Shown here: piece by piece, positions 10,443 to 22,612 of the stretch | Position numbering within the stretch: the first letter of the stretch is position 1 | Layout of the letters: each line of letters starts with the position of its first letter | NCBI GenBank assembly: GCA_030848705.1 | Contig: CM061237.1 | Span: forward strand, 85,493,910 to 85,557,909 | Length of the DNA: 64,000 bases | From: Heracleum sosnowskyi | Lineage: Eukaryota; Streptophyta; Magnoliopsida; Apiales; Apiaceae | Reading direction: 5' to 3' | Notes under the pieces: model-generated | What the model was told of the DNA's origin: nothing | What the model saw: the letters and a program-made list of their open reading frames with translations, nothing else | The model's database searches: none | Translations under genes and position numbers: made by a program

Positions 10443-13400
10443 ATGAAGTCAGTTTTTCATTTTCCCGTCAAATTCCAGAGACCATCTGCAGGTCTTCTAC
10501 TCTGGATTGCTCTGTTACTTCTCCTGCAAAATGGTAAAGGAGTGCTGTCTGATTCTAATTACCTCATTGGACTTGGAAGCTGTGACATTACGGGGCCTGC
10601 TGCAGATGTCAACATGATGGGTTATGCTAATACAGAACAGATTGCATCTGGTGTTCACTTCAGGTTGCGAGCTCGTGCTTTTATAACAGCTGAGCCAAAT
10701 GGCAACCGGGTTGTATTCGTAAATCTGGATGCCTGCATGGCATCGCAACTTGTAACTATTAAAGTTATTGAGAGGCTAAAGGCAAGGTAAGACAGCTCTA
10801 CTAAATCATACTTTTTCTAAAGTTGCTTAGGTGCACTTTCAGTTTTCATGCTTAAATACTTTTCTGTTGGAAGAAGTTTGCATATTTGTCATGTTACTGA
10901 TAATATTATTGTATTGCTCGTGTCCAGCTAATCAGTTCTACAAAATATATATAGGCTTTACATTTAAGTAAAGCTGAACTTGTTTCTTCTGCAGGTACGG
11001 AGACCTATATACCGAAAAAAATGTTGCTATTAGTGGCATTCACACCCATGCTGGCCCTGGGGGTTATCTTCAATATGTCGTTTATATTGTGACATCTCTA
11101 GGATTTGTTCGCGAGTCTTTTGATGTTATTGTCAATGGAATCGAGAAAAGCATCATCCGAGCTCATGAAAGCCTTCGTCCTGGATCAGTTTTTGTTAATA
11201 AAGGTGCTTGGTGCTCAAATTTTTTTATTTTTGTAATGCCTGCAGTAAGAGTAAGTTTTCGTTCTCATAGTGGCGGAGCTGGGGCTTTTTATATAGGGAA
11301 CACACATGTGGACAGTTCAGAGCAACAAGTCTGTTCCTATTAGTAGTGGTATCAATTTAAATAGTTGAGGTACATCTGCACGGTTATGCCATAAAGTGCT
11401 CAAACAAACTACCATAACTTTATGTTTAAAGCTTAAATTCATAACAAAATCAAACATCGATTTATGAAAAACATAATGCCAATAAAAATGAAGAACGATA
11501 GTCTTTAGTTTATTATTTGCTGTCATTATGTAAATCCACTCAAAACACTTGTTGCCTTATAGTGACATTAAAATATACTCGTCTACCAAATTTTAACTTT
11601 GGTTTTTTAGTTTATCTATTTAGGCAATCAAGAAGTCTTGCATTTCTGACTAATGACAACTTCTTGTAGATACAAACAGAGATTTCCTTCTTCCTTGAAG
11701 GATTTATTTATGTAAAATATTTTCCTGAGAGCCTAATATTATAATGTATGTGTAAATTAGCGATCCGGATGTATCTAAATTTGGTCAATTTATTTATGAT
11801 TTTCTGGCTTCTGAACGGACTTTTAGATCATACATTCATAGCAGCATGAGTAGACAAAGGGCTCCTTACTTTAGTTGTATTATGTTCAATATTGGGTTAC
11901 GTCTAATTCTTAAATATCATTGCGATAATCAATTCATTTCAATAACAGGAGAGATTGTGAATGCTGGTGTGAACCGCAGTCCTAGTGCTTATCTGAACAA
12001 TCCTGCAGCAGAACGTAGTAAATACAAGTATGATGGTGATAAGGAAATGACACTTCTGAAATTCATAGATAATGAATGGGGTCCAGTGGGTAGCTTTAAC
12101 TGGTTTGCCACTCATGGGACTTCAATGAGTCGTACAAATGGATTGATAAGTGGAGACAACAAAGGAGCTGCTGCACGATTTATGGAAGATTGGTTTGATG
12201 AAGATGGTGACAGAACTAAACATCTTGAGAAATTTGAAGCTAGTGAAATCCCCCGAAGAGTTTCAAACATAATTCCTGTGGCTCGTGAGACTCGTAAGTT
12301 GTATGAACTGTACATAAGATTCATGATTGACTTCATAAGCCTAGTTTGTATCAAACTAAACGACGTACAAAACTAATGACATTCATACCACCATCATATA
12401 TTGCTATAGCTAACCTAATTCTTCTGTGCTGATATAGAAATTTGGTCATGATGGTCCTTTACTATTGTTTGCCTGCTAGTCACCATCAGAACCTTCTGAA
12501 TTCACTAATATTTATATTATATATGGTAAGAGGGGAACTGTGTTCATACTTGGCATTATTAATATTTTTGAAAGGAACTACTTTCAGTGATAAGGTGAAC
12601 CACTCGATAAATTAAATTTGTACTTTTAGTTGTTGCTGATATCAGATAGGTACATGGTACAATGTCATAGGTTACTTTGATGAACTTTTGACATCACACT
12701 TTAGCAAAGGGATATATTGTTTGCCTTTTGATTGTGAACATTACCAATTTATGCATGAGATGACATTCACATTTCTCCGTAGGTTTCAAGGACATGGATA
12801 AATTATTGGCAATTTATTGGAATTAAAAATATTAACCTACTCTAATTGCTACCTTCTGAATGCAGACCATGAATTACTGGAACTTGCTGCATCCTTCCGG
12901 TCCCCTTCCGGTAAACTAGCAACCAATATTTTGAGTGTTGCAAATCGTGTTAGGTCTGCTCTTAGGCAGGTCAACAAGCCTAGATTTGTATCTGCATTTT
13001 GTCAGTCCAATTGCGGTGATGTCAGTCCGAATGTGCTTGGTGCATTCTGCACTGACACTGGGCTACCTTGTGATTTCAATCAAAGTACTTGTGGTGGGAA
13101 GAATGAGTTATGTTATGGACGCGGACCGGGGTACACATAGTTCTGTGTGTTTAGTTTATTTCTATAAAGTATATGCGTTTAGTATTGATGTTTATACTTG
13201 TTTCATTGACAGCTACCCTGATGAATTTGAAAGTACACGTATTATTGGAGACCGACAATTCCAAAAAGCTGTGGATCTTTTCAGCAGAGCATCAGAGCAG
13301 TTGAAAGGCAAGGTTGATTATCGCCATGCTTATCTGAACTTCTCGAATCTTGAGGTAACCCTTCCTAAACAAGGAGGTGGTAGTGAGGTGGTTAAAACAT

Positions 13401-16400
13401 GTCCTGCTGCCATGGGTTTTGCATTTGCTGCTGGTACAACGGATGGACCCGGAGCATTTGATTTTAAGCAAGGCGATGACAAGGTAAAAGATGTAAAGTG
13501 GATTATGTATATGCAATTGATATAATGTAACTATATATAAAATAAGTCCCAACTTTTTCCTCTCATTCTTATTCTAGCTCATTATGTCCTTTAGGGGAAT
13601 GCATTTTGGAGATTGGTTCGCAACTTGCTCAAAACACCATCAGAAGAGCAAGTTAATTGTCAACATCCAAAGCCTATCTTGCTTGATACTGGTGAAATGA
13701 AGCAACCGTATGACTGGGCAGTAAGTTCCAAATTTACGGATATTTTTATATGAATAAGAAGTGTTAAGTGTATATATAATTGAAAGTTACTCGTTAAGAT
13801 TACATGTGTACGTCCCCCTCTGCTCTTGAATCTACTATTACACTAGACCTTACATGTGTCTTCTCTCGACCTTTCCAGTACTGAATTTTGTTTCCCCAAC
13901 AGTGGGCCATATTCTGCATAGACAACAAAGTGTCATCCTTAGAAAACTGTAACAAAATTTCCTCATTATTTAATTAAGTACATGACATTGCACATTTTTT
14001 TTTATATTGCAGCCTTCAATTCTTCCAATTCAGATGATAAGGATAGGACAGTTGGTCATTCTCAGTGTACCTGGAGGTAATAGCTCTGCTTGTTTGTTTT
14101 TATTTGTTCTAATTCTTAATGCTTAGTTGAGATATATTGTGTTCTTAACATCTTAGATACCTGTTAAAATTGCCTTGATATCCTATTGTGTTGAATCTTT
14201 AAATTATAAATCATCCGTAAATTATATCGATTTATATTATGCATGGTTATTTTGTGTTTGTCAACAAGTGGCGGGTTTTAGATGTGTCATTCCTTTCAAG
14301 TGTTCAAGACTCAAGTCCTCGTAGTCGTACTCACATTTTTCTTGAAAATCACTTTTATTTTTTGAACAAGTGACATGTTAAATTTTTATTTTTGGATAGA
14401 TGACAAGTTCGTTATTTTTTTTATTTGAGATTTGATATATTTTTAAGTAATACCCACATAGAGGGAGGGGAGAGGGAGAGGAGAATTGAACTCTAGACCT
14501 CTCCTAGAAGGTTGGAACCATGGGCATCTTTGCCACCATCCAGGAACTCCCTGATTCTCGACATGTTCACTTTTAGCTTTCCTAATCTCACAAGTACATG
14601 CTTATATCAGTTTTAATGAGAAACCTTTCCCATTCAAGTACTCTACAGTCCACAACAGCTCCATCATTTCCACCCTCAGCCCAGAAATACCCCAGAATAA
14701 GTGAATAACTACAATTGACTGTTAGTTTTATATCCAAAGGAAAGATGTACAACTTGGGTGTTTTATATATTCATCTAAAATGGTAAATGCATAATGATAA
14801 CTTTATAACATGAGAATCATGAACCAGCATTAGTTAAATCCATTTTATATCATCATATGATGGGAGGTTCTCGGGTATACAGCACCCACTGTTTTGCTAT
14901 GTGCTTTTCATGGCGGTGACATGTAAATTATGCTATATATTTCATGCAAGAAAAAACATAATAATGTTATTTAACTAACTTCAACTGCATCACACATCTC
15001 TATCCCCATCAGTGACCTCCATATTACTTTTCGTTATTCTGGTTTCATATATGTTGAGGTTTAGAAAGGGGGATTCAGAACGTATAACATGATGTATTCG
15101 TTTCCTTTATTCTTTTTGGTCTCATGACAGAGTTCACGACGATGGCTGGAAGACGTCTACGTGATGCTGTGAAAACAGTGCTAACGAGTGGAGGAAATAA
15201 AGAATTCAACAGCAATGTTCACATTGTGATAGCTGGGCTGACTAATACTTATTCCCAATATGTCACTACCTTCGAGGAGTACAAGATACAGAGATATGAG
15301 GTTAGTTAATGAGCACTGTTCTTGATAATACAGAGCCTTGTAGCATATACTTTTACACAGATTGAGAACCCACCAATTACTATACTATACAAGACGCTTC
15401 CTTCTTAGTATTATCAGGTGCCAAATATACAGGTACCTTCATATAGGTCCATATGAACACTCAGAGTTCACACAATAGTGTAAACATGACTGTTTGAGTA
15501 AACTAGAAATTTACTTCTGTACCTGCAAGTTGTTGAATATCCCAATTTATGATGCTGATACTAAAGTATATGAATTGGAAATATGATACTTCTTGTGGAA
15601 TTTATAGGCTTTTGCTTTCAGTTACATGTATGCATTACTGATACAAGTTTAGAATTCTTACTACGTGGCGACAAATCTTGAATGTGTCCCAATTTCTTTT
15701 CTTTGTATATATGTTTTAAGCAATTTGTGACTCAGTGTGGCGTCATTGTTATGAACTGATATTAATTGATGAATACTGGTTTATATCCCGTGCAATGCAC
15801 AGATTATTTTTAAAATTTGTTTTTGAAATTTTTTAATATTTATTCTTGTTATAGATATTATAAATATAATGTTTTATCCATATTTTTAATGTTTCAGCTT
15901 TAATATTATACTTATAGTGTTGATAATTTAAAAATGTGGGAGTCCATTTCACTTTGATATTGTTTTCTCTAATCTATATGGTGCTCCACAGGGTGCATCC
16001 ACACTGTATGGTCCACATACACTTAGTGCCTACATCCAGGAGTTCAAGAAGCTAGCACAAGCTCTCGTTAATGGTAAACCTGTTGAATCTGGCCCACAAC
16101 CCCCTGATCTCCTGGACAAACAAATAAGCTTACTGACACCAGTGGTAGTAGATGCAACTCCTATTGGTGTTAACTTTGGAGATGTTAGTAGTGATGTGCC
16201 TAAGAACTCCACCTTCAAAAGGGGTGGCATGGTTACAGTAACTTTCTGGTCAGCTTGTCCCAGAAATGACCTTATGACCGAAGGTACATTTGCCCTTGTG
16301 GAAAAACTACATGGGAAAGACTCGTGGGATCCAGTATATGATGATGATGATTTCTGCCTCCGGTTTAAATGGTCAAGGCCTTCCAAACTTAGTGCCAGAA

Positions 16401-16540
16401 GTCATGCAACCATAGAATGGAGAATCCCGGAGTCTGCTGCTACCGGTGTATATAGAATACGGCACTTTGGTGCTTCAAAATCACTTTTTGGGTCAATTCG
16501 ACATTTCACAGGGTCCTCTAGTGCATTCCTTGTTACATGA
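10443..16540 (+). CDS. NCER: neutral ceramidase, nine coding exons
   Basis: This enzyme hydrolyses ceramide to a sphingoid base and a fatty acid in the secretory/endomembrane system. Coding exons deduced from frame and GT-AG sites: 10443-10786, 10995-11203, 11949-12293, 12866-13130, 13213-13483, 13595-13720, 14013-14076, 15131-15300, 15992-16540. They total 2,343 nt, 780 aa, the usual length for plant neutral ceramidases. A hydrophobic signal segment (LLLWIALLLLLQNG) covers residues 20-35. The mature part starts YLIGLGSCDITGPAADV. Zinc-site histidines are visible in GIHTHAGPGG and FATHGTS, and the nucleophilic serine motif is NCGDVSPN in exon 4. The last exon forms the immunoglobulin-like C-terminal domain. 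The ATG at 10443 is chosen because upstream in-frame codons lack ATG. No frame breaks are seen; intron 8 contains a small Helitron remnant. Confidence 0.93.
15774..15920 (-). mobile_element. small Helitron remnant in ceramidase intron 8
   Basis: A sequence of about 145 bp starts with a decayed Helitron 3' end (ACTGGTTTATATCCCGTGC, with a hairpin-like GTGCAATGCAC) and ends with the subterminal block TTTTTAATGTTTCAGCTTTA. The order and orientation match the units at 2.8-5 kb. It sits within the 15301-15991 intron and leaves the splice sites intact. Confidence 0.55.
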
Positions 16541-17351
16541 AGTGGTAGTCAATTGCTAATGTAATTTAAAGGTATTTATATATCTGTCCTTTGTGTATTT
16601 GAGACGTACTATTCCAAATTTCTAATTTCTGATTATTATGCCCGCCTGAAATGAACAAATATGTAAGCTATTGTTTTAGTAGTATTAGCAGATACCTCAA
16701 TCCTCTTTCCCTCTTGGTATGTAAGAGATTGACTGAAGACATGGCTTTGCTAGTATATACTAGCAAAAAAAGGCATGTAACTTGCTGCTATCACTCAATT
16801 CACACTCCTGCAAATGTGAGTTTTCCTCGCTAGTGTCTATGCTGTATACCTTTCAAAATATATTTTCTCATAAACATTGTTTACCACTTGTAAAATCAGT
16901 TTTCTGCATATTACAATTTTCAAAATGGTTTGTAAACAGTTTATGCCTTTACATAGGTTATTGCTTTTTTAAAAATGTGCAATAAATTAAGAAGAAGCTT
17001 TCAGATCCTTAATTCTAGATAAGTAATGTTTATGCTGTAAAACAAGTTCACTTAAAATTTAAAAGTTCAATTTGTTCTTTGAATCTTTGTTAAGGAAGTA
17101 GCAAGACAAGAATAAATACTGGGGTAGTACGCTTCAACAGAAAAACAGATAAAACGAAAAGTAGGAATCCCGCTGATCATGTTTGTCTTGTAAATTTAAG
17201 AACACATAACAAAAAAAAATATACTAGTACTAGTTTTAGAAATCAAGAAACTACAGTAAACTAAGCAAACTGTGTGAAACAACACATAGTTTGCAGTCTT
17301 TAGCAACACAAACACCTCATCATGAAATACCAACATTGCCCTTGTAACATT
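16541..17351. other. convergent 3' spacer between ceramidase and PCNA
   Basis: This 811 bp AT-rich spacer separates the two stop codons and must hold both 3' UTRs. An AATAAA at 16981 is a candidate + strand polyadenylation signal. Short open frames here have no family features. Confidence 0.5.
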
Positions 17352-19354
17352 TCAAGGCTTGCTTTCATCCTCGTCCTCTTCGATTTTGGGTGCCAAGTAG
17401 AACCGTATGTAACCCATTTCAGCAATTTTGTACTCAACCACAACAGGAAGCTCCGAAGATAAGCTGATAGTGACGGTGCTGGACAAGGGGCTTGCCTTTG
17501 TAAAAGAATTCATGTACCTCAATGCAAATGTCAACGAGACTGGTTCATTCATCTCAATCACTGTGGCCTCCTCTGGCTGTAAATCACAAAAAGAATGAGA
17601 TCCACATCTATTAGTTGAAACATGAAATTTAACTTAAAAAGTTTTTTAACAGAATTCTTCTACATGTATGAATAATGAATATAGGAACCAACAACAAAGC
17701 AGGGCATCAGCTCAAAACCAATGAAAAATATTAACATATTTTATATTATTATGACCTTATCTACTGTGGTATTCTGCCTGCAGACAATATTTGCAGTTCC
17801 AATGTCACCTCTTGTTGAGAACTTTACACCTTCTTTGGTCACAGATATAACAACTTCAAGAACAAACGAACAATGGGTAGAATTAATATCTTGGAAGACA
17901 ACAAAAACTAACCAAAAAGACAAAGTGAAACAACCAGGACTAATAAAGGAGTACCTGTATCACCAATGCTACTAAGATCTTTACAGATCCTAGCAAACTC
18001 AGATGAGGGCATTCTAACTATAGCATGGTATTCTGCTTCTGGTATTCCAAGATGTTCACTGTCGATGTCCATTAGTTTCATTTCAAAGTCTGCAATCTTA
18101 TCTTGTGCTGTGTACACATCACAACCACCAGAATAAGATTAGCAAGAAACACAAACAATCAACATGAGCAAACCTAATTACATATCACACCACAGACATT
18201 TTGCTTAACATAATCAAACACAACAGATTGCTTATTCACCCCTCTGAAACCTTCACCAAAACACTGTTTCCCAGATAACAAATATTTCCACAATGTTTTA
18301 AAAGATCTAAAGTACAGGAAACAAATATGACAAGCACTCACCACATATACATATATAGCAATGACTGAAGAAACTGACTCGTTATATTCAGACAACACCA
18401 TTGTTTCTTTACATAAGGTGCCACGCCCAGTTCCTAGTTATTTATATGATGAAACAAACTTCTACTTGTATCAAAAACAACACTTCTGTTTTCCAACTCC
18501 ATTCATCCAAAAACAAAACAAATTACTGCAAAAACCACATATTTAACTTAATTTTAAACAAACCATATTCTAATCTTCTACTCAATAAGCAACCCTCCAA
18601 TATATATTACATTCATGTTTAACACTTATCAAATCCTCTCCTCTCCACCCCAAAACTCGAAACTTCCATTACAAACAAGCACAAAAAGTACCTTCTTCCC
18701 CCTGCCTCACCCACACACTTCTCTCGTCATCAGATTCACAAATCATAACCACAGCAAAGATCCACCTAATTCCACACTCATCACCGCATAAAATCACACG
18801 CCTTCAAATTAGAAAAGCCCAATTCCCCCAATAAACCCCTTTTTATTTTTAAAATCACTAAACCCTAAACCAAGGAATTTCAGCAACACATGAATATCAA
18901 AAAACAACAGCACATGACAACTAACTAAGCAAAAGTAGCAACATGATCAATTCACCGCCATTGAAGCAACAAAAAACATAAATACAAAGAATGAAAAGTA
19001 CATAAAACAAAAGTAGAGAGAAACGAGCAACTTACTGGGAGATTCAAACATAAAAGTGACAGTATCACTGCCATCATCAGCCTTAATAGTAATAATATCA
19101 TCATTCCCAGCACACTTCAACATCTTGGCCATATTCCCCAGATTCATCCCCATGGATATGTTCCTATCACATCGATAATGCTCAAACCCCTCCGATCTCA
19201 GTAACAACGCCACCAGTGCCACGTGGCTCGAATCCATGGCTTGCAGCGAGAAACCAGTCGCCGAGCAGTCAAAATTGGCGTCGTTGACCAGATCCTTGAT
19301 TGAATCCATCACCTTTTTCAGCAAACTGCCTTGAACAAGACGGAGTTCCAACAT
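17352..19354 (-). CDS. PCNA: proliferating cell nuclear antigen (DNA sliding clamp)
   Basis: PCNA forms the homotrimeric ring that tethers replicative polymerases and repair factors to DNA in the nucleus. Four exons read on the minus strand: 19354-19036, 18107-17955, 17853-17756, 17576-17352. They total 795 nt, 264 aa, matching plant PCNA. It starts MLELRLVQGSLLKKV; the first PCNA domain ends near residue 107 at the first intron. The interdomain/loop region MDIDSEHLGIPEAEY, the conserved SRxCKDLSS-like ARICKDLSSIGDT and VEYKIAEMGYIRFYLAPKIE at the C-terminus are all visible, ending in an acidic tail. All introns are GT-AG and phases agree (1, 1, 0). The first intron (about 930 bp) is T-rich on the coding strand. 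No lesions are seen; it looks functional. Promoter elements upstream fit S-phase expression. Confidence 0.96.
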
Positions 19355-19366
19355 TTTGGCGGGAAA
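19354..19366 (-). promoter_or_regulatory. E2F-like site abutting the PCNA start codon
   Basis: On the minus strand the bases immediately before the ATG read TTTTCCCGCCAAA, a close match to the E2F consensus TTTSSCGS/TTTCCCGC. Plant PCNA promoters are known E2F targets. Its contact with the start codon places it in the leader rather than the upstream promoter. Confidence 0.7.
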
Positions 19367-19367
19367 A

Positions 19368-19392
19368 TTAGGGTTTGGGAAAATTAGGGTTT
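19368..19392 (-). promoter_or_regulatory. two telo-boxes (AAACCCTAA) in the PCNA leader/promoter
   Basis: AAACCCTAA occurs on the minus strand at 19376-19368 and again at 19392-19384, spaced 16 bp. Telo-boxes are established elements of plant genes expressed in dividing cells, including PCNA and ribosomal protein genes, and usually act with a nearby partner element. Confidence 0.75.
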
Positions 19393-19489
19393 TGAAAAGA
19401 GAGGGGTGGGTGGGGAGAGTAAGGGGGTGGGGGTGTATATGTAGTTGTGGTGAGGGTGGGAATTGGGGGAAAGTGAGCGAGGGAATTAA

Positions 19490-19560
19490 TTGGCGGGATG
19501 AATTGGAAATAAATTTGGGGAAATAAAAAATGCGGAAATGAAATTTTTGTAAGTTGGCGC
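19490..19560 (-). promoter_or_regulatory. two upstream E2F-like sites of PCNA
   Basis: The + strand shows TTGGCGGGA at 19490-19498 and TTGGCGC at 19554-19560 (GCGCCAA read toward PCNA). Both are core matches to plant E2F sites (TTTGGCGC/TTTCCCGCC type). With the ATG-proximal site they make three E2F-like sites within about 210 bp. Confidence 0.6.
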
Positions 19561-19599
19561 TCACTAATTTTGGGAATGTAGCAAGTCAAAACAGCCAAG

Positions 19600-20809
19600 T
19601 GAATAACAAAAACGGAAAAAGAAAATAAAAAATGCTAGTGCTGCTGTTTTTTCTTCAATATAAATAAGATATACTAGCTAATATTTTTTATATTATTTAT
19701 TTTGTATTAATAATAGAAATATATAGAATATAGTATAATTGACATTTTTATTAAAAAGATATAGTGTTTGATATTTTTTGGAATGTATCAATAATTGAAA
19801 GATGTATAATTAAAAAAAAGACTTATGATAAAAAGTTATATTATACTGTTTTTTATTTTTAGGCTTGTTTATAAAATCAAATATATTTTTATTAAAAGGT
19901 AATGTTTTTTATATTTATACTTTATATTATTTTATTAAATAAAATAAATGAACGAAAGTCGAAAACCAAAATTTGTGATGTTTCGGCATGTACGGATTGT
20001 TTTTAACAGTTATTATTTTATTATGTACGTTTTAATATTTTTTTAATTGTATTTATTACAAAAATAAGTAGGCATGTTAAATTATGTAAATTTTTTTAAA
20101 TAATTAAATGCATTAAAATATATTTTAAAATAATTAAGTAAGGGTTGTCCGTGATATTTTTGGAAACAGAGAGATTTTAGTAAGGATAAATGGAAAGGAA
20201 AACATGTTTTAGTTGAAAAGATATTGATCGTGATATTATTGGAAAAGGAGTTAATTTTGTTAGAAAAAATTGAAACAATGTTTTTTAATTATAAAAGACA
20301 ATTAGCTAGTTACTATTTTTATATTATTAAATTATTTTTAAATTATAATAAAGGGTCGAAAATCGCAAACCGAAAACCAAAATTTTCAATGTTTTGGCTT
20401 TAATAATACTAATTTATAACACGTGCAAGGGGAATGGGAATGGAAAATATTAAATAAAGAATAAAAATCAATTTGATAAATTATAAAATAAGAAACTCAA
20501 ATATTAATTGGAACATTGGGAAAAAAATAAAGAATACAAATGGTTCTAAGGAAGATAAATGGGGCATTATTAATATTTTTTTATTATTCATTAAAATAAT
20601 ATTAATAATAAGGACAAATAGAAAATCTAACATGTTTTAATTAAAAAAGTAATTGCCCGTGATATTTTTAATAGTGTTTTAATTATGTTAATTATATTTG
20701 TTAAAAAAATACATTTGCATGTTAACGGGATACAACTTCGCATTGTTTAGAAAATAATTAATTTTTATTCGTCGATATGTTCTCATGTGTTTGTATTATC
20801 ACACTATAA
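19600..20809. other. decayed Helitron-type repeats, no gene
   Basis: No coding sequence is seen. Pieces related to Helitron-like unit 1 recur here, for example AAAATAAGTAGGCATGTTAA near 20061 and TGTCCGTGATATTTTTGG near 20147. The subterminal block CAATGTTTTGGCTTTAATAA is near 20389, next to a decayed terminus ACTAATTTATAACACGTGCA at about 20409. Confidence 0.5.
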
Positions 20810-20973
20810 CTAGCATGAAAACCCGTGCAAAGCACGGGTCACTATCTAGCATAATGTTTTAACTTCTAAGTAATTCAGTGTTTATGATAATTTATAGATC
20901 GTTTGACAGACGTCTCATTGTGGGTACAAAAGCTGGACTTCATCTCTGTAGTGAGATAGTTAGCGTTGAAAAG
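20810..20973 (-). mobile_element. Helitron 3' terminus with perfect hairpin, cut by element 1
   Basis: The hairpin ACCCGTGC-AAA-GCACGGGT (20821-20839) has eight perfect pairs. On the minus strand it is followed after seven bases by CTAG (20810-20813) and T, the Helitron 3' end. The body extends rightward only 130 bp before the Sirevirus LTR at 20974, so the copy was probably split by that insertion. Its continuation may lie just after 34028. Confidence 0.6.
20969..20973. repeat. target site duplication AAAAG, left copy
   Basis: AAAAG directly precedes the TG of the left LTR and is repeated exactly at 34024-34028, right after the terminal CA of the right LTR. Confidence 0.9.
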
Positions 20974-22330
20974 TGTTAGGTCCCGATATGTTTGTAGAAG
21001 GGGGGTTGAATACAAACTATACCGTTTTATCGAATTTGTCCGTTTAAGAATAAAACAGCTCAATGACAAATTGGTGCGGAATTAAATGAAACAGAATTCA
21101 AGTTAAATATAACTTATATTAAACTTGAAAGGTGTTACAGTTTTTGGTATTGATTACAGAATTAAATCTCAAACTAATTAAAACAAATTTAGAATAAATT
21201 TGACATGAATTTATCTATTTTTGTAATAAAAAAATATAACGATAAATGATAATTTGAGATTCGTTCTAGGGATAAAGATCCGCTAGATAGTCAATACAAT
21301 ACAAGCAAATGATTTCTAGTGGTTTAGAATTCAACACTGAGGTCTAGAAATAATTCTTTGTTCTTCAAATATGATTCGGCAGAATATGTTCTTGACAGTT
21401 TGTTTTTGTTGAAGATGGAATGTTAAGTACACTGCACTGTCTTGATCTTTTTTTCTATTTAAACTAATCCACTGATCAGTTGTTTCTGCACGTGTAATCT
21501 ACTTTAATAAAGTAGAAAGACTACCAAATTAAAGTAGAAAGACTAAATTCTTAATCAGAAAAACTGTTTTCATAATAGAAAGACTATTTCTAATTTAAGA
21601 AATACTATCCTTAAGTCTAAAAAGACTTTCGGTAGGACTATCTTAATTATAGAAATAATATCTAAATTATTAAATAAAGTCAGTAAGACTTTTGGTAAGA
21701 CTATCATTGATAGTCTTACTGGCTTTACTTTTAGTTTTTCTGTTAATAGAAATTTAGAATTAATTCTAAATTAATTATCTACTTAATTAATTTACCAAAT
21801 AAATTAATTCTTTCAGAATTAAATTATTAGTTAAATTAATAAAATAACATAGATAATTAAAGGAGAATGAAAACTAATTTCTTAAATAAAGAAATAGTCC
21901 TGAGAACCACTTTAATAAATGATAAACTACCAATGACTGTTGTTGACGCTCGATGTACTGTCTGGTTCATGAACGACTAACTTCAATGGATGTTCTTCAT
22001 TTTTGACTTTGAAAACTCTTATTCTCTTCTCTTTAAATCCCTTAAATGAACCACTGTAACATGTACATTTGATGTCACACTCTTGAAATCTCTGTCACTC
22101 TAATAAATCCACTTACTTGAAAACTTCATTGAGGCATGATCAAATTAATGAACTTTTTTCAATGTAGAATAACTTCAAATCTGTAGATGACTTTAATCTT
22201 CATTCTTTTGACTGTTATGATCTTCTGAGATTCCCGTGACAATTTGAATTATTACTTACTTATTACAGACTTGTTTAATGTTGAGTTAATTCCTCGATGT
22301 AAACAAATAGGCCTAAACATATGTCTTTCA
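20974..22330 (-). repeat. element 1 3' LTR
   Basis: It starts TGTTAGGTCC and ends GTCTTTCA on the + strand, with TG/CA ends. It contains a seven-base G tract near its left edge and an array of AAAGACTA/GATAGTCTT motifs at 21511-21720, including the palindrome GTAAGACTATC-ATT-GATAGTCTTAC spread over 21695-21719. Confidence 0.93.
21511..21725. repeat. element 1 motif array (AGACTATC type) in the LTR
   Basis: Short related motifs in both orientations: AGTAGAAAGACTA at 21511 and 21533 (22 bp apart), ATAGAAAGACTATT near 21576, TAGGACTATC near 21633, and GTAAGACTATC against GATAGTCTTAC around 21700. The array occurs in the same place in the other LTR (about 33204-33418) and again internally at 26284-26575. 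Confidence 0.8.
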
Positions 22331-22345
22331 ATCTCCCCCTATTTG
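22331..22345 (-). other. element 1 polypurine tract
   Basis: Read on the minus strand, CAAATAGGGGGAGAT directly abuts the 3' LTR. A GGGGGAGAT-containing tract is the plus-strand primer type seen in Sireviruses. Confidence 0.85.
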
Positions 22346-22612
22346 TTTGTTAGAGAATAACAAGCAAATACCTAGAGGATAACTCAACTAACTAAACTAG
22401 TAGAAATAAGACATTAAAAGTTAAGTAGGTAATAACACAAAGTTCTGGATTTCATTTAACATTATCTAGATTCAAACATTAAAGGTAAGTACAAGATAGA
22501 TGTTCCTCTAGACTGAACATATGAATACATTTAACCTATCTTGAATCACCTAAGCTCTAAACATTTAACATTTACAAACAGAGCTTCTTCAAATTTCTTC
22601 ATCCATCATCTC

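Noticed and set aside
18174..18622. Open frames within the first PCNA intron
   Set aside because: They lie between well-defined splice sites, are AT-rich and show no conserved features.
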